Shown here in pieces: positions 16,907 to 25,273 of a DNA stretch of 64,000 nucleotides (position 1 is the first letter of the stretch; each line of letters opens with the position of its first letter). The stretch is from Trichococcus patagoniensis (GTDB lineage: Bacteria; Bacillota; Bacilli; Lactobacillales; Aerococcaceae): the NCBI RefSeq assembly GCF_003051085.1, contig NZ_QAOM01000006.1, forward strand, positions 62,001 to 126,000, given 5' to 3'. Under the pieces are notes generated by a model. The model had not been told where the DNA came from. It saw only the letters and a program-made list of their open reading frames with translations, and ran no database searches. The position numbers were made by a program, and so were the translations under genes.

Positions 16907-17836
16907 TTATTCCTCCATAAAATAATCAACTAGCTTTTTGTATTCGTCCTGCGCGGAATAACACGTATCCATCAGATACCCTTTCGCAGTTTCAAATTCC
17001 TTCAGGCCGCGATAATAAAACAATTTGTGGCGTTCATCAATGACGAACGGTACAATTCCCCAGCGCAAACATTCCTTGAACAGAATAATTCGCCCAACTC
17101 TGCCATTACCGTCCTGAAACGGATGGATCGATTCGAACTGATGATGGAACGCAATGATGTCCTCGAATTGTACGGCCTCCAGAGAGGCATAATCTGCCAG
17201 CAACTTAGCCATTTCACCCTTCACTTTTCCTGGGGAAACGGTTCGGTTTTCACCGACCATATTCGGTTTTGCTTTGTAATCCCCAACCTTGAACCATTCT
17301 TTTCTGCTGTCGGAAGTATTCGACTTGATCAAACGATGAAAGACTTTAATCATTTCCTCCGTCAATTCCTGATCCGCCACATCAATCATATAATCAAAAC
17401 ATTGGAAATGATTGATTGTCTCGATGATATCATCGATAGGTGTAGCTTCTTCCTTCGGCATTGCAATCGTATTCGTTTCGTAAATATAGCGCGTCTGCTC
17501 TTCCGACAGGATGCTTCCTTCTATCCGATTGGAATTATAGGCAAGTTTGATTTGGGTCTGGTGATACAACCCGCCCTTCAACTTCATTTCTTTCTCTTCC
17601 TTCAAAAGCTTTAGCAATGGCCGTTCCGACTGCAGTTCCTGTTCCATCTCCATGATATCTCCAGGCTGACAGTGCAGAAACCCGCAGATATCCTCGATGA
17701 CTTTTAAGGAAACCGGCTCATTCTTTGTTAATTTTGCCATCGTGGCAGAAGATATCCCAATCCCTTTTTTTAATTCTGTTTTAAGGATAGCTCTCTCCTC
17801 AAGGAGTTTAAATAATTTATTATACTGGATTGCCAT
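16907..17836 (-). CDS. Fic family protein with N-terminal HTH
   Basis: This 309-residue protein starts with a Cro/XRE-type helix-turn-helix (about residues 1-65: KTELKKGIGISSATMAKLTK, then VIEDICGFLHCQPGDIMEME). The Fic domain follows with the complete motif HPFQDGNGRVGR. An inhibitory-type SNRIEG sits near residue 107, before the core. HTH-Fic proteins are usually predicted nucleotidyl (AMP) transferases that may bind their own promoter. It is a second Fic protein 8 kb from the first, with a different domain order. No obvious antitoxin gene flanks it; the SNRIEG helix suggests inhibition in cis. Confidence 0.9.
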   Translation of the reverse strand: MAIQYNKLFKLLEERAILKTELKKGIGISSATMAKLTKNEPVSLKVIEDICGFLHCQPGDIMEMEQELQSERPLLKLLKEEKEMKLKGGLYHQTQIKLAYNSNRIEGSILSEEQTRYIYETNTIAMPKEEATPIDDIIETINHFQCFDYMIDVADQELTEEMIKVFHRLIKSNTSDSRKEWFKVGDYKAKPNMVGENRTVSPGKVKGEMAKLLADYASLEAVQFEDIIAFHHQFESIHPFQDGNGRVGRIILFKECLRWGIVPFVIDERHKLFYYRGLKEFETAKGYLMDTCYSAQDEYKKLVDYFMEE

Positions 17837-17887
17837 ACAATCACCTCGCCCTGATTATATCACGAAAAGTTTAGTTTCATAAACATC

Positions 17888-17926
17888 AAGAGGTCAACCT
17901 TCACATTTATGAAGGTTGACCTCTTT
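17888..17926. terminator. Hairpin overlapping the 3' end of the hypothetical gene
   Basis: Arms AAGAGGTCAACCTTC and GAAGGTTGACCTCTT enclose the stop codon of the 17907 gene. One arm encodes its last residues. The T-tail on the minus strand is weak (TTGATGTTTATG). Confidence 0.6.
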
Positions 17927-18284
17927 CGGTAATATCATCCATCGCCTGAAGTGCCAGTTCCAACGATCTGATTCTTCTTTCCAGAAGTGTTTTCTGCGGA
18001 CTGCCCGGCTTTGACATGACATAGATGCTTTCGATCGACGGGAGCAAACCGGCAAGCACACTGCGGGCTTCTGCGAAGTCTTCCTGCGTGCAGATATACG
18101 GTTTCTCATCCCAAGCATGTTCCAGCACGGCCAAGCCGATGCGAAGGGCCTTGAGCCTTTTCGTAACCAACGTCGTGTTGGCGCCTTTCTCGGTCATTCC
18201 GCTTAAGGCATTTTCCGATTTGCGGATGGTCGATCGGAAGGATTGCAGCGATTCCGTTTTGGTTGTTTCAGTCACGTTTTCCAT
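17907..18284 (-). CDS. Hypothetical helical protein
   Basis: This 125-residue soluble protein is charged and predicted mostly helical, without recognisable motifs. The start at 18284 (MENVTETTKTESLQSF) follows AGGGG at ten bases and overlaps the end of the MATE gene by 17 bp, so it is probably translated from the same mRNA. The frame extends to 18341 but would overlap the pump further. The C-terminus is encoded inside a hairpin. I do not recognise the family. Confidence 0.65.
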   Translation of the reverse strand: MENVTETTKTESLQSFRSTIRKSENALSGMTEKGANTTLVTKRLKALRIGLAVLEHAWDEKPYICTQEDFAEARSVLAGLLPSIESIYVMSKPGSPQKTLLERRIRSLELALQAMDDITERGQPS

Positions 18285-19596
18285 AGATAACGGTCCCCTT
18301 TTCTGTAGCAGTCGCCAGATAGAGCGCAAATCCGGCAACAATCAACTCAGAAAGCACAAACGCCGACCAGATGCCGGTCATCTGCCAAATATTGCTGAAT
18401 ACGAGCGCAAGCGGAACGATGACCGCCAGCCCTCTGAGAATGGAAATGACGAAGGCGGCACGTGCTTTTTCGGTGGCGCTCAGGAACATCGCTGTCACGA
18501 TGTTTATGCCGACGAAGAAGAAACCAAGGAAATAGATTTTCATCCCCTCATCCGCTAGTTGCGCGATTGCAGGATCATTTTCATTATTGAACAGGCTGAT
18601 CAGGGTGTCCGAATACGCAAAGGTACCCGCATAGATCAGCAGTGCGATAAAAATTGCCGTCAGCAAGGCATAGCGTTTCACTTTTTTGACCAATTCCCAT
18701 TTCTTTAACCCATAATATCTGCTGACAAGCGGCTGCACGCCCTGCCCCAACCCGGTAAAAATCGCGACCGCAACAAAGGCCAGGTTCGCGACAATGCCGT
18801 AAGCGGCGACACCCCTGTTCCCCTCGAGCCCTAAAATCAGCAGATTGAAAGTCGTCAGCACGACCGCAGAGGACACTTCCGTGATGAACGTTGCAGAGCC
18901 CAGAGTGAGGATGTCCAGGACCGCCGGACGGGTCATTTTGTGTTTCAGAAACGCCGGAATCCGTTTCTTTCCTGCGAAATGAAGCGAAAGGATGCCCAGA
19001 CTGATAATCGGCGAAAGGCTCGTCGCAAAGGCGGCACCGAACATGCCCATTCCGAAAGGAAAGAGGAAAATATAGTCCAGGATGACATTCGAAAAGCTGC
19101 CGACCAGCATCGCAGTCATGGCCAGTCTAGGATTGTTGTCGTTGCGGACAAAAGCGAGCACTGTGTTGTTCAGGATGAAAAACGGCGCAAAGGATAAGAT
19201 GGTAGCCATGTAGGCCTGCGTCAAAGGCAAAGTGACCGCATCCGCCCCCAAGACCGAAGACAGCGTTCGTGATCCAAACAAACCGACTATGATAAGCACC
19301 AATCCTATCAGGCTGCCTAGCTTAAGCGATCCGGAAAACACGCCTTCCGCCTCTTCGCTTTTATTCTGAGAGTTCAATATGCTATAGCGGGTCGCTCCGC
19401 CGATGCCAATCATCAAGCCGATGCCGTGGACGATACTGAATGCCGGAATGGCGAAATTCAGTGCGGCAATCCCATTGACCCCCAATGCTTTCGCAATAAA
19501 ATACGTGTCAGCCAAAATATAGAAGGACACGCCGATCATTCCCAAAATATTCAGGCTGACGTACTTCGAGAAGTCCCTCAGTAATGCTTTTCCCAT
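18268..19596 (-). CDS. MATE family efflux transporter
   Basis: This 442-residue membrane protein has about twelve hydrophobic segments and the MATE twofold layout (MepA/DinF-like): NILGMIGVSFYILADTYFIA at the start, AFVRNDNNPRLAMTAMLVGS in the first half and GLGQGVQPLVSRYYG in the second. The family exports drugs or metabolites by Na+ or H+ antiport. ATG 19596 follows AGGAG at eight bases. It has a consensus promoter and a terminator-like hairpin in its leader, so expression may be induced by conditional readthrough. Substrate unknown. Confidence 0.92.
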   Translation of the reverse strand: MGKALLRDFSKYVSLNILGMIGVSFYILADTYFIAKALGVNGIAALNFAIPAFSIVHGIGLMIGIGGATRYSILNSQNKSEEAEGVFSGSLKLGSLIGLVLIIVGLFGSRTLSSVLGADAVTLPLTQAYMATILSFAPFFILNNTVLAFVRNDNNPRLAMTAMLVGSFSNVILDYIFLFPFGMGMFGAAFATSLSPIISLGILSLHFAGKKRIPAFLKHKMTRPAVLDILTLGSATFITEVSSAVVLTTFNLLILGLEGNRGVAAYGIVANLAFVAVAIFTGLGQGVQPLVSRYYGLKKWELVKKVKRYALLTAIFIALLIYAGTFAYSDTLISLFNNENDPAIAQLADEGMKIYFLGFFFVGINIVTAMFLSATEKARAAFVISILRGLAVIVPLALVFSNIWQMTGIWSAFVLSELIVAGFALYLATATEKGTVIYGKRD

Positions 19597-19613
19597 GTTA
19601 CAGTCTCCTTCCA

Positions 19614-19676
19614 AAATAAAAAAGGTGCCCCGGAACCATTCCTTCAAAGACCTACGGAATGTTCCTGAACACCTTA
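19614..19676 (-). promoter_or_regulatory. Leader terminator (attenuator) of the MATE gene
   Basis: The leader forms AAGGTG...CACCTT with inner GGAACATTCC/GGAATGGTTCC pairing, then T7 directly before the MATE ribosome site. A smaller upstream hairpin (19681-19702: CTCT-TGCC/GGCA-AGAG on the plus strand) could be part of a switch. It lies between promoter and gene, so readthrough must be conditional or partial. Confidence 0.65.
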
Positions 19677-19729
19677 AACTCTCTGCCCGGTGGCAAAAAG
19701 AGGGTTATTTATTTGATTGATATCATTTG

Positions 19730-19758
19730 ATTATAATTTTTCGGAGAGGGATTGTCAA
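19730..19758 (-). promoter_or_regulatory. Consensus sigma-A promoter of the MATE gene
   Basis: TTGACA (19758-19753), a 17-base spacer and TATAAT (19735-19730) on the minus strand match consensus exactly. The -35 box overlaps the truA stop codon. The predicted transcription start is near 19723, giving a leader of about 127 bases. Confidence 0.85.
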
Positions 19759-20495
19759 TCGTAATAAACTTCATCCAGGAACAGTCCGTGAGAAGGCACT
19801 GTCATCCCGGCATCGCTCCGGATCCCGCTCTCGAAGATGGCATCGATATATTCCGGCTCCATCGTCCCGGCCCCGATTTCCAGGATCGTTCCCATCATGA
19901 TCCGGACCATGTTGTAGAGGAAGCCTTCCCCTGTGAACGAAAAGTGCAGCAGATTGCCTTCCTGCTGGATCGTGATGTCATTGATAGTCCTGACCGTCGA
20001 TTTTTTCGATTTCTTGAGTGAAGAGAAACCGAGGAAGTCATGGGCTCCGACAAGCTTGCTGCATGCCTCATTCATTCTGTCGACATCAAGGTGTCCAGGG
20101 TAATGGTAGCTGTAGTGGCGCTCAAATGCGGAAGGCACGGCATTATTCCAGACATGATAGCTGTAGGTTTTTCCGACGGCATGATAGCGGGCATGGAACC
20201 TTTCCGGAACCTCTTCCAGCTCTTTGACGACAATATCACGCGGGAGATAACGGATCAGATGGTCCTGCATCGCTGCCAAATCCATATTGGATATCGTCTT
20301 GAAATTAGCTACTTGCCCTCTGGCGTGGGTGCCGGCATCCGTCCGGCCTGAGCCGATGATTTCGATCTCCGTTCCCGTCATTGCCGACAGGATGTTCTCT
20401 ATTTTGCCTTGGATGGTTTTGTCCGAATCCCCGAGCCTTTGCCAGCCCAAGTATCTTCCGCCATCATATTCGATCGTCATTTTTATATTTCTCAT
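19755..20495 (-). CDS. truA: tRNA pseudouridine synthase A
   Basis: This 246-residue enzyme forms pseudouridine at positions 38-40 of tRNA anticodon arms. The catalytic aspartate is in GSGRTDAGTHARGQVANF. Other family segments are RYHAVGKTYSYHVWN and GEGFLYNMVRIMMGTI. The ATG at 20495 follows GAGGG at seven bases. A TATAAT-like -10 box for this gene is at 20558-20553 on the minus strand. In many Firmicutes truA follows the ecf transporter genes; here it stands alone before the MATE gene. Confidence 0.96.
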   Translation of the reverse strand: MRNIKMTIEYDGGRYLGWQRLGDSDKTIQGKIENILSAMTGTEIEIIGSGRTDAGTHARGQVANFKTISNMDLAAMQDHLIRYLPRDIVVKELEEVPERFHARYHAVGKTYSYHVWNNAVPSAFERHYSYHYPGHLDVDRMNEACSKLVGAHDFLGFSSLKKSKKSTVRTINDITIQQEGNLLHFSFTGEGFLYNMVRIMMGTILEIGAGTMEPEYIDAIFESGIRSDAGMTVPSHGLFLDEVYYD

Positions 20496-20633
20496 TTTTT
20501 ATCCCTCTTCATTATCCGATTCTGTTTCAGGTTTGAAGTCCTGTACTCAGGTATTATACCGGATGTCATTACGGTTTAGCGTGTTTTCGCGGAATTTTTT
20601 CCAATAACCGACAATTAGCTTATTTTTCTGGTT

Positions 20634-21422
20634 CTATATTAGCCTGTCTTTGCGGAAGCCTGCAGTCATAAAACGCCATGCCGCTTTTCGGTTTGTCAAC
20701 CAAGCAATCTGGGCGTCGTTTTTGGTGTTGCTCAGTATTCTCGGCACAAAATATTTTGCGACCGTTTCAGGTTTATCGGCCAATATATTGAATATCTTTC
20801 TGAACTTCTCATCTGTGATGACATCTGACTGCTCACCATCAGGCGTTTTTGTGATAAAATCAGTCAGCACCATACCCGGCGACAACCGCCCCGCTATTAC
20901 ATTGGCATCCTCCAGTTCCTTGGCGAGTCCTTTCATGAAGTACGTTAAAGCGTGCTTGGTAGTACCGTATAATATTGTTTTTATCTGTATCATATTGTTT
21001 GAGCCAAGACCCTCCATGCTGTATATCGCGCCATGTCCCTGTTTTAGCATTCCCATTGCCGCAATCTGCGAACCGTATATCATACCGATAAGATTGGCCT
21101 TAATAATGTTTTCGGTGTAGGTTCCGCCCGTTTCCCACGAAAACATGTGCGGCGTGTTTTGCCCCGCGTTGTTGATCCATATATCTATCTCGCCCCACTG
21201 CGCCAAAGAAGCGTCCCAGAGTTTTTGCAGATTTACTTTTTCCTGGACATCGCACGGGACATAGATGTATTTCCCCTCAAAAGGTGACAGCTCACTTTGA
21301 GCTGCTTCCGCGAGCTTTTCGCCCCTGCCGGACAGCGTAACATTGCATCCAGCTCGCAGAAACTCAGTTGCCATAGAAAAGCCAAGGCCACGCGTGCTAC
21401 CCGTTATCACAATATTCCTCAT
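20634..21422 (-). CDS. Short-chain dehydrogenase/reductase
   Basis: This 262-residue SDR carries TGSTRGLGFSMATEFLRAG as the cofactor site, NNAGQNTP, and Tyr-x3-Lys as YGTTK. A serine-containing strand SMEGLGSN stands where the catalytic serine is expected. The length is classical for SDRs. The ATG at 21422 follows GGAGG at five bases; an earlier ATG at 21458 lacks a ribosome site. It appears monocistronic. The substrate is unknown. Confidence 0.88.
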   Translation of the reverse strand: MRNIVITGSTRGLGFSMATEFLRAGCNVTLSGRGEKLAEAAQSELSPFEGKYIYVPCDVQEKVNLQKLWDASLAQWGEIDIWINNAGQNTPHMFSWETGGTYTENIIKANLIGMIYGSQIAAMGMLKQGHGAIYSMEGLGSNNMIQIKTILYGTTKHALTYFMKGLAKELEDANVIAGRLSPGMVLTDFITKTPDGEQSDVITDEKFRKIFNILADKPETVAKYFVPRILSNTKNDAQIAWLTNRKAAWRFMTAGFRKDRLI

Positions 21423-21561
21423 AATAGCCTCCGTTTTTTTGCATTCCGCCATTCCCAAACAGACAGGATATTTCCCTATTTTACCTTTTTATCAATTTAA
21501 GAAACCGTCGTATGAGAGAACCTATCGCCTCTATTTAATTCGTTTTCTTCGTGATACATTC

Positions 21562-21999
21562 TTATTGCATTTTTTCCGCTAGCATTTTGATGCGTTCCAG
21601 CGCTTTGGGCAAGCTGATAGTGAATATTTCTTCCAGTTCTTCCGGAACCTCGGTATTGAAAGTCAATGTCGTAATTCTATTTTTTTCGGTGAGGGAATAA
21701 CTTTCTTTCCCCCCAGTCCACTCTTTTTCGCGTTCCTGCTGACCGCTTGCTTGTGTGTCCGCACTGTGCCTGAACAAGACGAACGCATTCGGATCGAGTT
21801 TCTCTATCAGACTTGTCACGCCGTAACCATTTACAGAAGATAGAAACTGGATTTCATTGCCTTCTTTCATTTCGCCCTTCATATAAGTGCCTTCATCAAT
21901 GATGTTTGCCCAGACGCGGAAGGACGCATCTTCCCAAAGCGTTGCCCAGACGCTTTCTTTAGAGGCATTGATTTCGATTGAGAATTGAAGTTTTTTCAT
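21562..21999 (-). CDS. SRPBCC / AHSA1-like domain protein
   Basis: This 145-residue protein has the START/SRPBCC pattern: N-terminal strand KLQFSIEINASKESVWATLW, then the helix-strand region with MKGEMKEGNEIQFLSS, and a long C-terminal helix (SLPKALERIKMLAEKMQ). The fold forms a hydrophobic ligand pocket. The ATG at 21999 follows AAGGAGG at seven bases. Its upstream flank contains a short open frame that may be the end of a lost gene. Ligand and function are unknown. Confidence 0.8.
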   Translation of the reverse strand: MKKLQFSIEINASKESVWATLWEDASFRVWANIIDEGTYMKGEMKEGNEIQFLSSVNGYGVTSLIEKLDPNAFVLFRHSADTQASGQQEREKEWTGGKESYSLTEKNRITTLTFNTEVPEELEEIFTISLPKALERIKMLAEKMQ

Positions 22000-22169
22000 A
22001 AATGATCCTCCTTAAAAAACAGCAATTAGTTTCCCTCTCCTTAACGCTCCTTTAATCTATGGCACAAAGCGGGCTTTTAAGCTTATCGAAGTGCTTGATG
22101 AGCCAGTCAAACTGTTGCTGATACTGTTCAGCCTTGTAAATCTCTTTTTCTTCTGAAAAAAGAATCCTA

Positions 22170-23075
22170 CTAACCAACCACTTTATTCCTTCCGGTCTTT
22201 TTAGCTTCATATAATTTCTTGTCTGAACAGTGAATTAGAGTCTCATAGTCTATCATTTCTTCGCTTGTTAAAGTAGAAAGTCCAAAACTTGAAGTTAACT
22301 TAATCTTTTCTCCATTATAGCTGAAAACTGTATCTTCAATGGCTTTTCTCATTCTATCAGCGATAGCTCTTGCTTTTTCTTTATCTGTATTTGTCAAGCA
22401 GACCATAAACTCTTCACCTCCGAATCTGGCGATCCAGTCCACACCTTGTCTTGTATTTTTCCCGAGGATTCCCGCGACTTCTTTTAATATAAAATCCCCT
22501 GCCAAATGACCATAAGTATCATTGACTTTTTTGAAATGGTCAATATCTGCCATCAGAAGTGAGATTGGTTGATTTTCCAGATGAGATTTGAGCATATCTA
22601 CAGGTAATCTTTCAATGATATATCTCTTGTTATAAATTTGTGTCAGCTCATCTGTTACTGCTGCTATATTGGCTTGGTCCAGTAATCTTTTAATTTCCAA
22701 ACTTTCAGTTAACTCTCTGTCACCCAGAATCATGCTTTTTGTAACATTTTTTAAAAGTTCAACTACAACCATTCTATCTTCTATTTTTACAGGTATTGCT
22801 GTAACCATAATGATTTCATCAGAAGAAGTTTCTATTTTGATAACGGTATCATTTTCATTATAGGCTCTCATAGAAATACAATTCTTGCATACTTCGCCTT
22901 TCCCCCAAATGCCAAAACAGGGTTCTAGAACAGTTACGAGTTCTTCTTGGTTTTTATGTTTAACCATAAGGACTTCCTTTTTAACAGGATCTACAAACCT
23001 TACTTGTTCATACATTTTATCAAATGATGTCAATTGACTTAAGAGTTTCTGAAACCCTTTCAAATTTATTTCCAC
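22170..23075 (-). CDS. GGDEF domain protein with N-terminal sensor
   Basis: This 301-residue protein has a C-terminal GGDEF domain with RFGGEEFMVCL, the catalytic A-site for cyclic di-GMP synthesis, and DIDHFKKVNDTYGHLAGD for metal and nucleotide binding. The inhibitory RxxD site five residues ahead of GGEEF reads QGVD, so product inhibition is probably absent. The N-terminal half (about 1-120) looks PAS-like and has cysteines in FGIWGKGEVCKNCIS, which might hold a metal or redox centre. No EAL or PilZ gene is in the window. The DNA is AT-richer than its neighbours. Confidence 0.9.
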   Translation of the reverse strand: MEINLKGFQKLLSQLTSFDKMYEQVRFVDPVKKEVLMVKHKNQEELVTVLEPCFGIWGKGEVCKNCISMRAYNENDTVIKIETSSDEIIMVTAIPVKIEDRMVVVELLKNVTKSMILGDRELTESLEIKRLLDQANIAAVTDELTQIYNKRYIIERLPVDMLKSHLENQPISLLMADIDHFKKVNDTYGHLAGDFILKEVAGILGKNTRQGVDWIARFGGEEFMVCLTNTDKEKARAIADRMRKAIEDTVFSYNGEKIKLTSSFGLSTLTSEEMIDYETLIHCSDKKLYEAKKTGRNKVVG

Positions 23076-23181
23076 TTAATCACCTCTTGTTTAGACTTGT
23101 CCTTACAACAAAGCTTACTCTATTTTATCATTTTTAAATACATCCAAAATCCATCACTTTAAACGTATGCAAAGAAAACAA

Positions 23182-23219
23182 CCCCCTGAGAATAACGCAA
23201 CTACGTCATTCTCAAAGGG
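23182..23219 (-). terminator. Terminator of rlmCD
   Basis: Arms CCCTTTGAGAATGACG and CGTTATTCTCAGGGG on the minus strand pair with one mismatch and one small asymmetry, followed by TTGTTTTCTTT. Confidence 0.7.
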
Positions 23220-23228
23220 CTTATCTAT

Positions 23229-24611
23229 TTATTTGTTGCGTGTCAACGCCACAACCGACTCAACATGCAACGTTTGCGGGAATAAGTCCACTGGTTGGAT
23301 GCTGCCTACGCTGTAGCCGCCTTCGTGGAATAACTGTAGGTCGCGTGCCATTGTAGCTGGGTTGCAGCTGACGTAGACGATACGCTCAGGAGCAATTTCC
23401 AAAGCAGCTTCGATGAAGGCCGGTTCCAAGCCTTTGCGTGGCGGATCGACAACCAAGACATCGGCTTTGACGCCTTCAGCAGCCCATTTAGGCATTACTT
23501 CTTCGGCAGCGCCGATTTCGAAGGTGATGTTTTCGATGTTGTTTGCTTCAGCATTCATTTCAGCCATTTTGACTGCATCCGGAACGACTTCCATCGCATA
23601 CACGTGTTTCGCTTTTTCAGCCAATGACAAGGAGATTGTTCCGATTCCGCAATAAGCATCGATGACGGTTTCTTCGCCTGTCAATTGTGCAGCTTCGATC
23701 GCCAATTTATAAAGTTTTTCCGTTTGGATCGGGTTCACTTGATAGAATGAGCGGGAAGAGATCGCGAATGTATGGCCCATCAATTTGTCGCGGTACACGT
23801 CTTCGCCGTGCAGGACGATGGTTTCGTCACCCAGGATGACATTGTTTTGTTTCGGGTTCACGTTTTGGACGATGCTGACCACTTCCGGTAAAGCTTCCAA
23901 AATAGCTGGAATGATTTTGCTTTGCGGGAACAGTTTCGCCGTACGAGTAACCAGGACAACCATCATTTCGCCTGTGTAATAACCGCGGCGGATCATGATA
24001 TGACGGATATTTCCGGTATGTTTCTTCTCGTCGTAAGCTTTCACGTTGAATTCCTGCAGAATGTCACGGACTTTTACGATGGCTTCATCGATTTTTGGAT
24101 CCTGGATCTGGAAGTTTTCCATCGGGATCAATTCATGTGTGTTGGTGCGGAAGAATCCAGTAACCAATTTGCCGTCTTTTTGACGTACTGGGATCTGTGC
24201 TTTGTTGCGGTATCCCCATGGATTTTCCATTCCGATTGTCGTTTTGACTTCGACTTCAGGCATTTTGGCAATGCGTTTCATCACTTGTTCGACGTTGTTC
24301 TTTTTGAAAGCCAATTGGGCAGAGTAACGCAGATTCTGCAATGGCATTGTACCAACGCGTGTACCTTTAACATCGCGTGTCGGGATACGGTCAGGAGAAC
24401 TGCTTAGTCTTTCCTCAATGCGGGCGAATCCAAAAGATTTGCCGACTTTCGTCACTTTGATGGTGGCCCGTTCACCCGGTAGTCCATCCGCTACAAATAA
24501 TGGATAACCCTCAACTTTTGCGACACCCATACCTTCTGACGTTAAGTCCTCAAATGTTACAGTCATCTTCTCATTTTTTATTACCGGTGCTACCGTATAT
24601 TGTTTTTTCAT
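23229..24611 (-). CDS. rlmCD: 23S rRNA (uracil-C5)-methyltransferase RlmCD
   Basis: This 460-residue protein combines an N-terminal TRAM RNA-binding domain (VTFEDLTSEGMGVAKVEGYP) with a SAM-dependent uracil-C5 methyltransferase. Catalytic motifs are VVDPPRKGLEP and YVSCNPATMARDL, with the nucleophilic cysteine in SCNP; DAYCGIGTISLSLA binds SAM. Related proteins in Gram-positives methylate U747 and U1939 of 23S rRNA. The iron-sulfur cluster cysteines usual in RlmD (CGGC region) are replaced by TRVGTMPLQNLRYS, so no cluster is expected. It follows dagK and gatCAB in the conserved Firmicutes order. Confidence 0.93.
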   Translation of the reverse strand: MKKQYTVAPVIKNEKMTVTFEDLTSEGMGVAKVEGYPLFVADGLPGERATIKVTKVGKSFGFARIEERLSSSPDRIPTRDVKGTRVGTMPLQNLRYSAQLAFKKNNVEQVMKRIAKMPEVEVKTTIGMENPWGYRNKAQIPVRQKDGKLVTGFFRTNTHELIPMENFQIQDPKIDEAIVKVRDILQEFNVKAYDEKKHTGNIRHIMIRRGYYTGEMMVVLVTRTAKLFPQSKIIPAILEALPEVVSIVQNVNPKQNNVILGDETIVLHGEDVYRDKLMGHTFAISSRSFYQVNPIQTEKLYKLAIEAAQLTGEETVIDAYCGIGTISLSLAEKAKHVYAMEVVPDAVKMAEMNAEANNIENITFEIGAAEEVMPKWAAEGVKADVLVVDPPRKGLEPAFIEAALEIAPERIVYVSCNPATMARDLQLFHEGGYSVGSIQPVDLFPQTLHVESVVALTRNK

Positions 24612-24770
24612 ATGTGCTCCTCAGTTCATAATTTTTCATTCAGAATCATTATACCAAAAAAGAAGGGGTCTCGATACAGCAAGCCCGTTTGTTTGGAAAA
24701 AATAAGTACTTTCTCATAATATCACCGGATGCAGCGCGGCTTATCGATAGGAAGTTTCGCTTGCGTTCAG

Positions 24771-24776
24771 TATAAT
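24771..24776 (+). promoter_or_regulatory. -10 box ahead of the VOC gene
   Basis: TATAAT with a weak -35 (TAGGAA at 17 bases) lies 55 bp before the start codon of the PhnB-like gene. No other strong signal is seen in 24612-24830 on the plus strand. Confidence 0.4.
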
Positions 24777-24830
24777 AGGAGTATATAAACCAGTTACTGA
24801 CGGGTACAGGAAGAAAGCGAGGATGACAAA

Positions 24831-25229
24831 ATGAGCGGACAACGGATTGTTCCCTTTTTGACGTTACCGGGGACTGCAGAAAAAGCAATGAACTTTTATA
24901 TTTCCATTTTTCCTAATTCGAGCGTGACCTCCCTCACCAAGATCGATGAAGATGAGCATGGCGAAGGCGGCCGCGTGATTAATGAGCAGTTTGTGTTGAA
25001 CGGACAGGATTTCATGGCGATGGACATGGAAGAGGATTTTTTGCCGGATATGACTTGGGCTGTTTCCCTCTACGTGGACTGCGAAGATGAAGCCAGCTTC
25101 GACAACTACTTTGATTCCTTATCCGTGGATGGTGTTGTAATGATGGGACCTGAAGCGGTCGGAGAATTACGTGCGGTAGCATGGGTGACCGATCAATTCG
25201 GCGTTACCTGGCAGTTAGTGTGGAAATAA
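24831..25229 (+). CDS. VOC superfamily (PhnB-like) protein
   Basis: This 132-residue protein resembles the PhnB/YjdN branch of the vicinal oxygen chelate superfamily: IVPFLTLPGTAEKAMNFYIS at the N-terminus, a central LNGQDFMAMD strand and a C-terminal DQFGVTWQLVWK. These proteins form paired beta-alpha-beta modules; many have no known substrate. The ATG at 24831 follows GAGGATGAC. It stands alone on the plus strand with its own terminator. Specific function unknown. Confidence 0.85.
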   Translation: MSGQRIVPFLTLPGTAEKAMNFYISIFPNSSVTSLTKIDEDEHGEGGRVINEQFVLNGQDFMAMDMEEDFLPDMTWAVSLYVDCEDEASFDNYFDSLSVDGVVMMGPEAVGELRAVAWVTDQFGVTWQLVWK

Positions 25230-25235
25230 TGTGAA

Positions 25236-25273
25236 TGGGCTGCCTCGGAGAGTCGGGGCAGCCCATTTTTTTG
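25236..25273 (+). terminator. Terminator of the VOC gene
   Basis: Arms GGGCTGCC and GGCAGCCC with T7 after the stem. The first half unit of the ATCGGACAA repeat array begins in the T-tail. Confidence 0.85.

Noticed and set aside
22052-22160. Minus-strand open frame ending KAEQYQQQFDWLIKHFDK...CAID just upstream of the SRPBCC gene
   Set aside because: It looks like the C-terminal end of a lost gene, perhaps an ArsR-type repressor, but there is no start codon and too little sequence to assign a family.
24649-24888. 79-codon minus-strand open frame between rlmCD and the VOC gene
   Set aside because: It overlaps the VOC gene start and the rlmCD promoter region and lacks a ribosome site.
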